NCBI RefSeq assembly: GCF_904426505.1
Contig: NZ_CAJGBN010000015.1
Coordinates: 1 to 58,664 of the forward strand
DNA length: 58,664 nucleotides
Direction: 5' to 3'
Origin: Rubrivivax sp. A210
GTDB lineage: Bacteria > Pseudomonadota > Gammaproteobacteria > Burkholderiales > Burkholderiaceae_C
This document shows, piece after piece, positions 36,557 to 45,161 of this stretch. The notes beneath the pieces are model-generated. The model searched no databases. It saw only the letters and a list, made by a program, of their open reading frames with translations, and was not told the DNA's origin. How positions within the stretch are numbered: the first letter of the stretch is position 1; each line of letters starts with the position of its first letter. A program made the position numbers and the translations under genes.

Positions 36557-37534
36557 TCAGTCGGCGCTGAGCTTCGCGGCGGCGACCACGCGCTTCCACT
36601 TGGCGAGTTCGTTCTTCACCAGGGTGGCCAGTTGCTCGGGCGTGCTGCTTTCGACATCGGCACCGTGGTCTTCCAGGCGCTTGACGATGTCCTTGTCGGC
36701 CAGCACCTTGTTCAGCGCCTCGTTGAGCTTGTCGACAATGGGCTTGGGCGTGTTCGCGGGCGCAAAGATGGCGTACCACTGGGTCACGTCCACGCCATCG
36801 ACGCCGGCCTCTTTCAGCGTGGGCACGTCGGGCAATTCGGGCGCGCGCTTCGGGCCGGCCACGGCCAGCGGGCGCAGCTTGCCCGACTTGACATGCGGCA
36901 GCGCCGTGAACAGGCTTGGAAACATGAACTGCGTCTGCCCGCCGATGGTGTCGCTGACGGCCGGCGCCGAGCCCTTGTAGGGAACGCCCAGCATCACCAC
37001 GCCGGCGCTCAGCTTGAACAACTCGGCCGCGAAGTGGGGCGCCGTGCCATTGCCGGCCGAGGCATAGGTGTACTTGTCGGGCTTGGCCTTGAGCTGGGCC
37101 ACCAGGTCCTTCACGTCCTTGACCGGCACGTGGGCGGTGGCCACCATCAGCGTGGGCGAATGGCCCACCAGACCGACGGGCGTGAAGTCCGCCACTGGGT
37201 CGTAGCGCAGCTTCTGCAGCGCCGGGTTCATGCTGTGGGTGGCGATGTAGCCCAGCATCAGCGTGTGCCCGTCGGGCTTGGCGCGGGCGACGAATTCGCT
37301 GGCGATGGAGCCGTTGGCACCGGCGCGGTTGTCGATGATGATGGTCTGGCCCAGCAGCGGCCCCAGCTTCTGTGCGATGGTGCGCGCCATGGCGTCGTTG
37401 GCGCCGCCGGCGGCCGTGGGCACCACGACCGTGATCGTCTTGGTCGGGTAGCTGCCGGCGGCCGGTTGCGCCAGCGCCGGTGCGGTGGCCGCCGCCAGCG
37501 AAGCGGCGAGCAGCGGATTGATGAGCTTGTTCAT
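36557..37534 (-). CDS. TctC/Bug-type tricarboxylate-binding receptor 1
   Basis: This periplasmic protein of 325 residues has a clear signal peptide (LINPLLAASLAAATAPALA). The Bug family motifs are present: YPTKTITVVVPTAAGGANDAM, IIIDNRAGANGSIAS, PVGLVGHSPTLMV and the VPYKGSAPAVSD segment. Such receptors bind carboxylates, but no TctA/TctB membrane subunits accompany it. AAGGAGA lies 6-7 bases before the ATG, so it has its own start. Unusually, the upstream PrpF-like frame runs into it without a stop codon. Confidence 0.92.
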   Translation of the reverse strand: MNKLINPLLAASLAAATAPALAQPAAGSYPTKTITVVVPTAAGGANDAMARTIAQKLGPLLGQTIIIDNRAGANGSIASEFVARAKPDGHTLMLGYIATHSMNPALQKLRYDPVADFTPVGLVGHSPTLMVATAHVPVKDVKDLVAQLKAKPDKYTYASAGNGTAPHFAAELFKLSAGVVMLGVPYKGSAPAVSDTIGGQTQFMFPSLFTALPHVKSGKLRPLAVAGPKRAPELPDVPTLKEAGVDGVDVTQWYAIFAPANTPKPIVDKLNEALNKVLADKDIVKRLEDHGADVESSTPEQLATLVKNELAKWKRVVAAAKLSAD

Positions 37535-38650
37535 GGGGATGTCTCCTTCCAGGGGTTTCGAGAACACGTAGTCCGGCAGGTGCAACTCGCCCTGCAGGAT
37601 CTTTCGCGCGGTGCGCACCAGGGCGGCGCGCTCTATGCGCGCCTCCTGCCCCTGGCCGGATACGGTGATGGCCACGTCGATGCGGCCCTGCGGATGCAGC
37701 ACCAGCACATGGCGCGGGCCATCGCTGGTGTGAGTACTGGTGGTGCGGGCCGTGCCGCTGGCCACCGTGCCCGGCAGCGCGAACGCGGTGGCCACGCCGA
37801 TGGCGCCGGTGGCCGCGTGCGAGGCATGGCAACGGCGCGGCGTGAAATAGCGCGAGGTGATGCTGTCGTCGCTGTCCCCCTCGCTCACCAGCACCGGCTT
37901 GGGGATCACGCTCTGGCTCACGTCGCCCAGGCCCATGCGGGCGCCAGCCTGCAGGCGCAGCGCCTCCAGCCGGGCCAGCAGCGGCTTGTCGCCATCGAGC
38001 ACGCTGGGCGGCTCGCGGCCGCTCAGGCCCAGGTCGGCGGCGCGCATGATCATCAGCGGCATCGCCGCGTCGATGCAGGTCAGCGCCACGCCATCAATGG
38101 TGTCGATGCGCTGGCCAGTGGGGAACAGCGAGCCGGTCACCGCGCCCCAGGCGTCGAGGAAGTTCAGCAGGATGGGTGCCGCGGTGCCGGCCACGCCGTC
38201 GATGCGGGCCTCGCCGTCGTAGCGCACGCGCCGGGCCGGCGTCTGCACCGTGACATCGATGCGCGAGCGGGTGTTGACGTTGAACACCCGCACCGTGGTC
38301 GTGCCTTCGCTGGCGGCCACCAGGCCCTGCTCGATGGCAAAGGGCCCGACACCCGCCAGCATGTTGCCGCAGTTGGGCCGCGTGTCCACCGAACGCTGGC
38401 CGACCCCGACCTGGGCGAACAGGTAGTCGACATCGCAGCCTGGCTCGCTGCTGCGCGAGACGATGGCCACCTTGCTGGTGAGCGTGCTGCCGCCGCCCAC
38501 GCCGTCGAGTTGCAGCAGGTCGGAGGCACCGATGGCGCCGATCAGCGCCTCGTCGCGCGCCACCTCGTCGGCCGGCAGCCAATGGCGCAGGAAGAAGGGA
38601 CCGCGCGAGGTGCCGGCGCGCATCAGGACACAGGGGACGGTGCGACTCAT
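37535..38650 (-). CDS. PrpF/GalD-family isomerase (aconitate or oxalomesaconate type), lacking its own stop codon
   Basis: The PrpF-like part of 372 codons begins MSRTVPCVLMRAGTSRG and continues with DGVGGGSTLTSKVAIVSRS, DYLFAQVGVG and the catalytic-Cys segment RPNCGNMLAGVGPFAIEQGL. This is closest in pattern to GalD (4-oxalomesaconate tautomerase) and aconitate delta-isomerases. The fold moves a double bond in unsaturated tricarboxylates. No prpBCD or gallate genes are present, so cis/trans-aconitate isomerisation fits the locus best (inference). The frame has no stop where the family normally ends (after LHLPDYVFS) and is open through the receptor gene to 36557. Either the protein is a fusion or the stop was lost by a one-base change. 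Confidence 0.82.
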
Positions 38651-38694
38651 GGACGGCATGATCGGCAGTGGCTCTATGTTTGTGAATTGCATGA

Positions 38695-38714
38695 TTTGGA
38701 CCGATTGATCCAAA
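38695..38714. promoter_or_regulatory. Candidate LysR-type binding dyad in the divergent prpF-like/lysR region
   Basis: TTTGGA (38695-38700), 8 bases, TCCAAA (38709-38714) is an exact inverted repeat located 35 bases before the LysR start codon and 45 bases before the PrpF-like start codon. That is the usual place for a LysR regulator that controls its divergent neighbour and itself. Confidence 0.55.
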
Positions 38715-38748
38715 ATTGGCATCACTTCAAACGAGCCGGAGACGCGGC

Positions 38749-39717
38749 ATGGCGATCAACTTCGACCTCAACGACCTGCTGTCCTTTCGCGCCGCCGCCG
38801 AGCTGGGCAACTTCCGCAAGGCGGCCGAATCGGTGGCCATCTCGCAGCCGGCCTTCAGCCGCCGCATCGACAAGCTGGAGCAGGCGCTGGGCGTGCGCCT
38901 GCTCGAGCGCACCACCCGCCGCGTCGAGCTCACGGCCGTGGGGCGCGAGTTCTCGCGCAAGATCGAGCAGTTGCTGGAAGACCTCGACAACACGCTGCTG
39001 GGCATACGCGGCGTGGCCGCCACGCGCATGGGCGAGGTCACCATCGCCTGCGTGCCCTCCACCGTCTACTACTACCTCTCGCGGGTGATCTCGCGCTACC
39101 ACGAGCGCTATCCCAAGATCCGCGTCAAGCTGATCGACGCCAGCGCGAATGAGGTGCTGTCGGCGGTGGTGGGCGGCGAGGCCGATTTCGGCATCAACTT
39201 CATCGGCAGCCAGGAGCACGACATCGCGTTCACGCCGCTGCTGGAAGAGCGTTTCGTCGCCGCCTGCCGGCGCGACCATCCGCTGGCTCGCCGCCGCCAG
39301 GTGAGCTGGGCCGAGCTGGCGCCCTATGACTTCATCGCGGTGGGCAAGGGCTCAGGCAACCGCCTGCTGCTCGACCAGGCCCTGGCCGGCATGCCCGGCC
39401 AGCCGCAAAGCATCTACGAGGCCCGGCACGTGACCACCCTGCTGGGCCTGGTGGAGGCGGGCCTGGGCGTAGCCGCGGTGCCGGCGATGGCCATGCCCGG
39501 CGCCGACCACCCGCTGCTGGTGAGCGTGCCGCTGGTCGATCCGGTGGTCAGCCGCAAGGTCGGGCTGATCCAGCGCAAGGGCCGCAGCCTGCCGCCGGCG
39601 GCGCAGCAATTGCACGACTTCCTGGTCGAGATGAAGGGCCCGCGCGGCCGTGGCGTGTCGGCCGCGAAAGCGGACCCGCCGGCCGCCGTCAAGGGGGGCT
39701 CGAAGCGACCGGCCTGA
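38749..39717 (+). CDS. LysR-family transcriptional regulator
   Basis: This regulator of 322 residues has an N-terminal winged helix-turn-helix (DLLSFRAAAELGNFRKAAESVAISQPAFSRRIDKLEQALGVRLL) and a C-terminal effector domain starting near GEVTIACVPST. The ATG at 38749 has GGAG 7 bases upstream; an earlier ATG at 38716 has none. It is divergent from the PrpF-like/TctC/porin genes and ends 16 bases from the end of the superfamily lyase gene. The likely effector is a tricarboxylate such as aconitate (inference). It has an extra basic tail after residue 300. Confidence 0.92.
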   Translation: MAINFDLNDLLSFRAAAELGNFRKAAESVAISQPAFSRRIDKLEQALGVRLLERTTRRVELTAVGREFSRKIEQLLEDLDNTLLGIRGVAATRMGEVTIACVPSTVYYYLSRVISRYHERYPKIRVKLIDASANEVLSAVVGGEADFGINFIGSQEHDIAFTPLLEERFVAACRRDHPLARRRQVSWAELAPYDFIAVGKGSGNRLLLDQALAGMPGQPQSIYEARHVTTLLGLVEAGLGVAAVPAMAMPGADHPLLVSVPLVDPVVSRKVGLIQRKGRSLPPAAQQLHDFLVEMKGPRGRGVSAAKADPPAAVKGGSKRPA

Positions 39718-39733
39718 CGCCGGCCGCTGCCGC

Positions 39734-41080
39734 TCAGCCCAGGCTGGCCAGCACGCGGTCGACCATCACGCCCGATTGCCCGAGGTAGTTGGCCGGGTCG
39801 CACAGCCGGGCCAGCGCGGCGCGGTCGAGGTGGGCGCTGATCTCGGCGTTCTCGCACAGCAGGTCGAGCAGCGGGCGCTGCTCTTTCAAGGCCAGGCGGC
39901 AGATGTCGTAGACCAGGTCGTGGGCGTACTCGCGGCCGATGTACTTGCCCAGGCCCATCATCACCGCCTCGCTCATCACCAGGCCGTGCGTCATGTCGAT
40001 GTTGCGGCGCATGGCGGCGGTGTCGACTTCCAGGCCCTCGACGATGGCGCGCGACTGCTTGAGCGCACCGGCCATCAGGCAGAAGGCCTCGGGCAGCACG
40101 ATCCATTCGATCTCCCACGGGCCGGTGCTGCGTTCGTGATCGGCCACCATCGCGTCCATCAGCGCCGCGCTGTGTTGGCGCACCACGCTGATGGCGGCGT
40201 GGATGTAGCAGCTGGCGATGGGGTTGCGCTTCTGCGGCATGGTGCTGCTGCTGCCGCGGCCGTGGTGGTAGGGCTCGAAGACCTCGCCCACCTCGGTCTG
40301 CATCATCAGCTTCACGTCCATGCTGAGCTTGCCCAGCGTGCCGCCCACCAGGCCCAGGAAGGCGCCCACCTCGGCGATGTTGTCGCGGATGGTGTGCCAG
40401 GCGATCAGCGGCTGGCCCAGGCCCAGTTCGGCGCACAGGCCGGCCTGGGTTTCCATGGCGCCGGTCTGCAGGCTGGCCAGGGTGCCGGCGGCACCGGCGA
40501 ACTCGCCCACCAGCACGCGCGGGCGCAGTTGCGCCAGGCGCTGGCGGTGGCGCTCGATGGCGCTCAGCAGGCCGGCCATCTTGTAGCCGAAGGTCACGGG
40601 AATGGCCTGCTGCAGGTTGCTGCGGCCGATCATCGGCGTGTCGCGGTGCTCGCGCGCCAGCCGGGCCATCGCCGCCGAGATGCCGGCCAGTTCCGCGTCG
40701 ACGATGTCCAGCGCCTCGCGGATCTGCAGCACAGTCGCGGTGTCGGTGATGTCCTGCGTGGTGGCGCCCCAGTGCACGTACTCGCCGAGCTTGTCGCGGC
40801 ACAGCGCGTTGATCTGGCTGACCACGCCCAGGATGGGGTAGCCGATGCGCTCGGTCTGCTGGCGCAGCAGACCCAGGTCGATCTGGTCCAGCCGGCAGTG
40901 GCTGACGATCTCGTCGGCCGCCTGTTGCGGAATCAGGCCCAGGCGGCCCTGCACGATGGCCAGCGCGCGTTCGATGTCCAGGTATTTCTGCGTGCGGTTC
41001 TCGTCGCTCCAGACCTGGCGCATCGCGTCGCTGGAGAAGATGCCCTGGAAGATGACGGAATCGATGAGGGTGGAGGCCAT
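39734..41080 (-). CDS. Aspartase/fumarase-superfamily protein, CMLE (PcaB)/adenylosuccinate-lyase branch
   Basis: This protein of 448 residues has the three conserved superfamily regions: VHWGATTQDITDTA (102-115), the RSNLQQAIPVTFGYKMAG segment (153-170), and the flexible-loop signature GRGSSSTMPQKRNP (274-287). The pattern is closer to 3-carboxy-cis,cis-muconate cycloisomerase than to argininosuccinate lyase. No protocatechuate genes are nearby. The Ustilago trans-aconitate decarboxylase Tad1 comes from the same superfamily branch, and here the gene sits with CoA-transferase, hydratase and lyase genes of an itaconate-type route. Itaconate formation from trans-aconitate is therefore an attractive reading. 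A C-N lyase for an aminodicarboxylate is the main alternative. Confidence 0.85.
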   Translation of the reverse strand: MASTLIDSVIFQGIFSSDAMRQVWSDENRTQKYLDIERALAIVQGRLGLIPQQAADEIVSHCRLDQIDLGLLRQQTERIGYPILGVVSQINALCRDKLGEYVHWGATTQDITDTATVLQIREALDIVDAELAGISAAMARLAREHRDTPMIGRSNLQQAIPVTFGYKMAGLLSAIERHRQRLAQLRPRVLVGEFAGAAGTLASLQTGAMETQAGLCAELGLGQPLIAWHTIRDNIAEVGAFLGLVGGTLGKLSMDVKLMMQTEVGEVFEPYHHGRGSSSTMPQKRNPIASCYIHAAISVVRQHSAALMDAMVADHERSTGPWEIEWIVLPEAFCLMAGALKQSRAIVEGLEVDTAAMRRNIDMTHGLVMSEAVMMGLGKYIGREYAHDLVYDICRLALKEQRPLLDLLCENAEISAHLDRAALARLCDPANYLGQSGVMVDRVLASLG

Positions 41081-41110
41081 GGCTTGTCTCGCTGAGGTTC
41101 GAAGGGGGAG

Positions 41111-41956
41111 TCAGAGTCCGGCGCGCTGGAGCGTGCCGTCCTGCAAGCCCGCACGTTGCAGCGTGCGGATGGCTTGCAGCACGACCGGCCGGTCGACCAT
41201 GCGGCCGTCCAGCCGGGCGGCGCCGGGCTGGGCGGCATCGGCGGCCAGCACGCGGCGGGCCCAGTCCAGCGCCTGCTCGCCGGGTGCGAGCGCGGTGTGG
41301 ATGGGGGCCACCTGCTTGGGATGGATGCAGAGCTTGGCGCCAAAGCCGAAGCGGCGCGCCCAGGCCAGGTCGGCCAGCAGGCGGGCCTCGTCGTCGAGCT
41401 GAGGCGTCACGCCGGCCACAGGCGCGGGCAGGCCGGCCAGGCGCGAGGCCAGCACCAGCCGGCTGGCGGCAGGGGCCAGGCCGTCGGGCTGCTCGGCAAT
41501 GTCCAGGTCGAGGTCGAGCGCAAAGTCCAGCGTCCCGAACACCAGGCGCGTGACGCCGGGGCTGGCGGCCACGGTGTCCGCCTGATGCAGGCCGCGGGCG
41601 GTTTCGATCAGGGCCAGCACCTGGGCGCCGGGCGCGGCGGCGCAGATGGCGGCCACCGCTGCGGCGGCTTCGGCCTTGGCCAGCATCGCCTGCGTCAGGC
41701 CGGTGCCGGCCAGCAGGCGCAGGTCGTCGGCAAACCAGGGTGACTCGGCATCGTTGATGCGCAAGACCACGCGCTGGCGCTCGGCAACGGACGCGGTGGT
41801 GGCCCAGTCGGCGATGGCATCTCGCGCGGCGGCCTTGGCATCGGCGGCGACCGCGTCTTCCAGGTCCAGCACCACGGCGTCGGCGCCGCTGGCCAGGGCC
41901 TTGGCGTAGCGCTCGGGGCGGTTGCCGGGTACGAAGAGATAGGTTCTGGGGCTCAT
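41111..41956 (-). CDS. CitE-like (citramalyl-CoA/malyl-CoA) lyase
   Basis: This protein of 281 residues has the HpcH/HpaI-CitE barrel pattern: RTYLFVPGNRPERYAKAL at the N-terminus, DAVVLDLEDAV, VVLRIND, then the Mg-binding residues in LALIETARGL and VFGTLDFALDLD, and FGAKLCIHPKQV. In itaconate-degrading bacteria this family cleaves (S)-citramalyl-CoA to acetyl-CoA and pyruvate. It starts 13 bases after the CoA-transferase stop. The C-terminus carries a short duplication (LQRAGL twice in the last 17 residues), probably neutral. Confidence 0.88.
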   Translation of the reverse strand: MSPRTYLFVPGNRPERYAKALASGADAVVLDLEDAVAADAKAAARDAIADWATTASVAERQRVVLRINDAESPWFADDLRLLAGTGLTQAMLAKAEAAAAVAAICAAAPGAQVLALIETARGLHQADTVAASPGVTRLVFGTLDFALDLDLDIAEQPDGLAPAASRLVLASRLAGLPAPVAGVTPQLDDEARLLADLAWARRFGFGAKLCIHPKQVAPIHTALAPGEQALDWARRVLAADAAQPGAARLDGRMVDRPVVLQAIRTLQRAGLQDGTLQRAGL

Positions 41957-41969
41957 GGATTCAGGCCCT

Positions 41970-43163
41970 TCAGATGGCCTCTTCGGCGCGCAGCGCGGCG
42001 ATGGCCGCGGCGTCCAGCCCCAGTTCGGCCAGGATGGCCTCGGTGTGCTCACCCAGCGCCGGCACCGGGTCCATGCGCGGGCCGGTGTTCCAGTTGCCGG
42101 GCGGCAGCAGGGCCGGCACCGGGCCGGCCGAGGTGCCCACCTGGGTCCAGCGGCCGCGCGCCTGCAGTTGCGGATGGGCCCAGACCTCGGCCATGGTGTT
42201 GACACGCGCATTCGCGATCTGCGCCGCCTCCAGCCGCGCCACCACCTGCGGCGCGGTGAACGGGGCAAACGCGTCGACGATGATCTGCCGCAGCGCCTCG
42301 CGCGCCGCCACCCGCTGCGCATTGCCGGCAAATCGCGCCTCGGTGGCCAGGGCCGGCTGCTGCAGCACCTTGTCGCAGAAGTTCACCCACTCGCGCTCGT
42401 TCTGCAGCCCCAGCATCACCTGGCCGCCGTCGGCGCCGGTGGGAAAGGGGCCGTAGGGGTAGATGGTGGCGTGGGCCGCGCCGGTGCGCGGCGGCGGCGG
42501 CGCGCCGTCGAAGGCGTAGTAGAGCGGATAGCTGGTCCACTCGGCCAGCGATTCGAGCATGGAGATGTCGATGCGCTGGCCGCGGCCGGTTTGCTGGCGC
42601 TGCATCAGCGCGGCCAGGATGTTCGTGTAGGCATACATGCCGGCGGCGATGTCGGCGATCGACGGGCCGGCCTTGCAGGCCTCTTCGGGCGTGCCGGTGA
42701 CCGAGACGAAGCCGGCCTCGCTCTGGATCAGCAGGTCGTAGGCCTTCTTGTCGCGGTAGGGGCCGGGGTGGACGGGGTCGTCGCCATAGCCCGAGATGTC
42801 GCAGACGATGAGGCCGGGCTTGAGGGCGGCCAGCCGCTCGTAGCCCAGGCCCAGGCGCGCGGCGGCCCCCGGCGCCAGGTTCTGCACCACCACGTCGGCC
42901 TTTTCCAGCACCAGCCGCTCCAGCACCTGGGCGGCACCGGGGTGCTTGACGTCCAGCGTCAGGCTTTCCTTGCTGCGGTTGGTCCAGACGAAGTGCGAGG
43001 CCAGGCCGCGCACCCGGCTGTCGTAGCCCCGCGCGAAGTCGCCGCTGCCGGGGCGCTCGATCTTGATCACCCGCGCGCCCAGGTCGGCCAACTGGCGGGT
43101 GGCGAAGGGAGCCGCGATCGCATGTTCCAGCGTCACGACGGTCAGGCCTTTGAGGGGTTGCAT
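41970..43163 (-). CDS. Family III CoA-transferase, itaconate/mesaconate CoA-transferase-like
   Basis: This protein of 397 residues has LKGLTVVTLEHAIAAPFATRQLADLGARVIKIERP at the start and the catalytic Asp171 in KAGPSIADIAAGMYA. FVWTNRSKESLTLDVKHP is shared with succinyl-CoA:mesaconate, citramalate and itaconate transferases. It lies 12 bases after the hydratase gene and 13 bases before the CitE-like lyase. The three together match the known bacterial itaconate set Ict-Ich-Ccl in family content. Succinyl-CoA is the likely CoA donor. Confidence 0.9.
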   Translation of the reverse strand: MQPLKGLTVVTLEHAIAAPFATRQLADLGARVIKIERPGSGDFARGYDSRVRGLASHFVWTNRSKESLTLDVKHPGAAQVLERLVLEKADVVVQNLAPGAAARLGLGYERLAALKPGLIVCDISGYGDDPVHPGPYRDKKAYDLLIQSEAGFVSVTGTPEEACKAGPSIADIAAGMYAYTNILAALMQRQQTGRGQRIDISMLESLAEWTSYPLYYAFDGAPPPPRTGAAHATIYPYGPFPTGADGGQVMLGLQNEREWVNFCDKVLQQPALATEARFAGNAQRVAAREALRQIIVDAFAPFTAPQVVARLEAAQIANARVNTMAEVWAHPQLQARGRWTQVGTSAGPVPALLPPGNWNTGPRMDPVPALGEHTEAILAELGLDAAAIAALRAEEAI

Positions 43164-43175
43164 GGTCGTTCGGGT

Positions 43176-44036
43176 TCAGGCCAGGGTGGCGGTGGCATCC
43201 ATCGTCAGCCAGCCTTCGTGGTCCTGCGCCCACAGGCGCACGGTCTTGCCGTCGGCGGCGGGCTGGCCGTTGATGCGCAGCGGCCGGCCATCGAAGGTCG
43301 GGCGCAGGGCCTTGAAGTGGAAGGCGGCCACGGTGGCCTCGGGCCGGTGGCGGCGCAGCAGGTCGAGCAGCAGGGTGGCGATCAGCGGGCCGTGCACGAT
43401 GAGACCGGGATAGCCCTCGACCTCGGTGACGTAGCGGCGGTCGTAGTGGATGCGGTGGCCGTTGAAGGTGAGTGCCGAGTAGCGGAACAGCAGCACGTCG
43501 TCGGGCAGGATCTCACGCTGCCAGGCCGCGCCGGTGGGTGCCGCCTGCGGTGGTGGCGGCACGTCATCGGCGCGCTGGGCCTCGCGGTAGACGATGTCGT
43601 GGAACTCGACGAGGGCCGCGTCGGCCGCGCCATTGCAGCGCAGCTCGTGCCTTACCTTGACGAAGACCAGCGGCCCGCTGCGGCCGGACTTGCTGCTCAC
43701 GTCGGCGATGGTGGAGGTGCGCGCCACCGCATCGCCCACGCGCACCGGCGCGCGGAACTCGAACTGGCTGCCCGCCCACATGCGGCGTGGCAACGGCACC
43801 GGCGGCAGAAAGCCGCCGCGCCGGGCGTGGCCGTCGGGGCCGATCTCGCTCTGCCGGTGCAGCGGCAGGAAGTAGAGCCAGTGCCACAGCGGCGGCAGCG
43901 CGGTGCCGCTGGGCGCTGGCGTGGCCGGGTGGTCCAGCGTGGCGCTCAGCGCCAGCACCGGCGTCGGACCTATGACGTCGTGCAGGGTCTCGCTGCGGCC
44001 AATCCAGGCTGTCGGGTCTTGAGGGGTTTCGATCAC
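43176..44036 (-). CDS. Mesaconyl-C4-CoA/itaconyl-CoA hydratase-like hotdog protein
   Basis: This protein of 286 residues has the full two-hotdog pattern: WHWLYFLP and RMWAGSQFEF in the N-terminal half, then DDVLLFRYSALTFNGHRIHYD and EGYPGLIVHGPLIATLLLDLL in the second half with the catalytic Asp/His residues intact. This contrasts with the altered paralogue at 12175-13041. It starts with GTG preceded by GGAGG. In the proposed route it hydrates itaconyl-CoA to citramalyl-CoA; mesaconyl-CoA is the alternative substrate. Confidence 0.87.
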   Translation of the reverse strand: MIETPQDPTAWIGRSETLHDVIGPTPVLALSATLDHPATPAPSGTALPPLWHWLYFLPLHRQSEIGPDGHARRGGFLPPVPLPRRMWAGSQFEFRAPVRVGDAVARTSTIADVSSKSGRSGPLVFVKVRHELRCNGAADAALVEFHDIVYREAQRADDVPPPPQAAPTGAAWQREILPDDVLLFRYSALTFNGHRIHYDRRYVTEVEGYPGLIVHGPLIATLLLDLLRRHRPEATVAAFHFKALRPTFDGRPLRINGQPAADGKTVRLWAQDHEGWLTMDATATLA

Positions 44037-44165
44037 GGGGGGCCTCCGCTTGCTGCCGACAGGGCAACACCATGGGGGCGGAGTTTCGGCCCGGCGAGCC
44101 CCGACGGGAAGTGCGGTGATCGAATCGATTGATGCGCTCGGCGCAAGGGTGCGCCGGACTGCGCC

Positions 44166-45137
44166 TCAATCGGCGGTGATCTTGCGCTCGCGGATCAGCT
44201 TGCCCCAGGCCACCGTCTCGGCGGCGATGAAGCGCGCCAGCTCGTCGCGGCTGCCGGGCTGCGGCGTGAGGCCGTGCTTGAGCAGCTCGGACTTCACGTC
44301 GGGGGCATTGAGGGCCTTGCGCAGTTCCAGGTTCCAGCGCTCCAGCACCGCCGGCGGCGTCTTGCCGGGGGCGACGAAGGCATACCAGTTGGTGGCCGCA
44401 AAGCCCGGATAGCCCGATTCGGCGATGGTCGGCAGGTTGGGCAGGAACTCCGGCCGCGTGAGCCCGGTGCTGGCCAGCGCGATCAGCTTGCCCGATTCGA
44501 CATGCGGCTGCGCCGTCGACCAGGTCGAGTAATAGGCTGCCACGCGCCCGCCCAACAGGTCCTGCAGCGCGGGCGCGCCGCCCTTGTAGGGGATGTGCAC
44601 CGTGTCGACGCCGGCGCGTTGGTTGAAAAGCTCGCCCGCCAGGTGCGAGGCCGAGCCGGCCCCGGTGGAGGCGTAGTCCAGCGCGCCGGGCTTCTGTTTG
44701 GCCAGGGCCACGAACTCGGCCAATGTCTTGGCGCGCACGCCGGCGTGTACCACCAGCACGTTGGGAAAGCTCATGCCCATCGTGAGCGGCGCCAGGTCGC
44801 GCTGCGGGTCGTAGGGCAGCTTCATCAGGTGCGGCGCGATGGCCAGCGGGCCTATGGAGCCGAGCAGGATGGTGGCGCCGTCGGGTGCTGCCTGGGCCAC
44901 GAACTGGTGGGCGATATTGCCGCCGGCGCCGGCGCGGTTGTCGACCACCACGGTCTGGCCCAGGTTCTCGCTCAGCTTGCGCGCGACCACGCGGGCGCCG
45001 GTGTCGGCTGCGCCGCCGGCGGCGAAGCCCACGACCAGGGTCAGGTTCTTCCTGGGGATGTCCTGGGCAGCGGCCCAGGGGCTCAGCATGGCGGTAAAGG
45101 CCGCGAGGGCGGCAGCGGTCAGTTGGCGGCGTTGCAT
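44166..45137 (-). CDS. TctC/Bug-type tricarboxylate-binding receptor 2
   Basis: This periplasmic protein of 323 residues has a signal peptide (RRQLTAAALAAFTAMLSPWAAA). Bug motifs are present: LTLVVGFAAGGAADTGARV, VVVDNRAGAGGNIAH, LDYASTGAGSASHLAGELF and HIPYKGGAPALQDLLGG. It starts 24 bases after tcuB, so it is probably the tricarballylate receptor of the operon. As with receptor 1, no TctAB permease is nearby; it may share one encoded elsewhere. Confidence 0.92.
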   Translation of the reverse strand: MQRRQLTAAALAAFTAMLSPWAAAQDIPRKNLTLVVGFAAGGAADTGARVVARKLSENLGQTVVVDNRAGAGGNIAHQFVAQAAPDGATILLGSIGPLAIAPHLMKLPYDPQRDLAPLTMGMSFPNVLVVHAGVRAKTLAEFVALAKQKPGALDYASTGAGSASHLAGELFNQRAGVDTVHIPYKGGAPALQDLLGGRVAAYYSTWSTAQPHVESGKLIALASTGLTRPEFLPNLPTIAESGYPGFAATNWYAFVAPGKTPPAVLERWNLELRKALNAPDVKSELLKHGLTPQPGSRDELARFIAAETVAWGKLIRERKITAD

Positions 45138-45161
45138 GGTCTTGTCTCCGGCAGGGTGGAT

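Noticed and set aside
37535..38650. Assignment of the PrpF-like gene to the methylcitrate (propionate) pathway
   Set aside because: No prpB, prpC, prpD or acnD gene is nearby; the neighbours point to tricarballylate/aconitate or related tricarboxylates.
39734..41080. Direct annotation as PcaB of protocatechuate degradation
   Set aside because: No pca genes occur in the window, and the gene is embedded in an acyl-CoA operon; sequence pattern alone does not settle the substrate.
41111..41160. Repeated LQRAGL at the C-terminus of the CitE-like lyase as a functional motif
   Set aside because: It is a single short duplication beyond the conserved barrel and probably neutral.
44118..44140. ATCGATTGATGCGC considered as a third FNR box near the hydratase gene
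   Set aside because: Only the left half (TTGAT) matches; the right half-site is absent.
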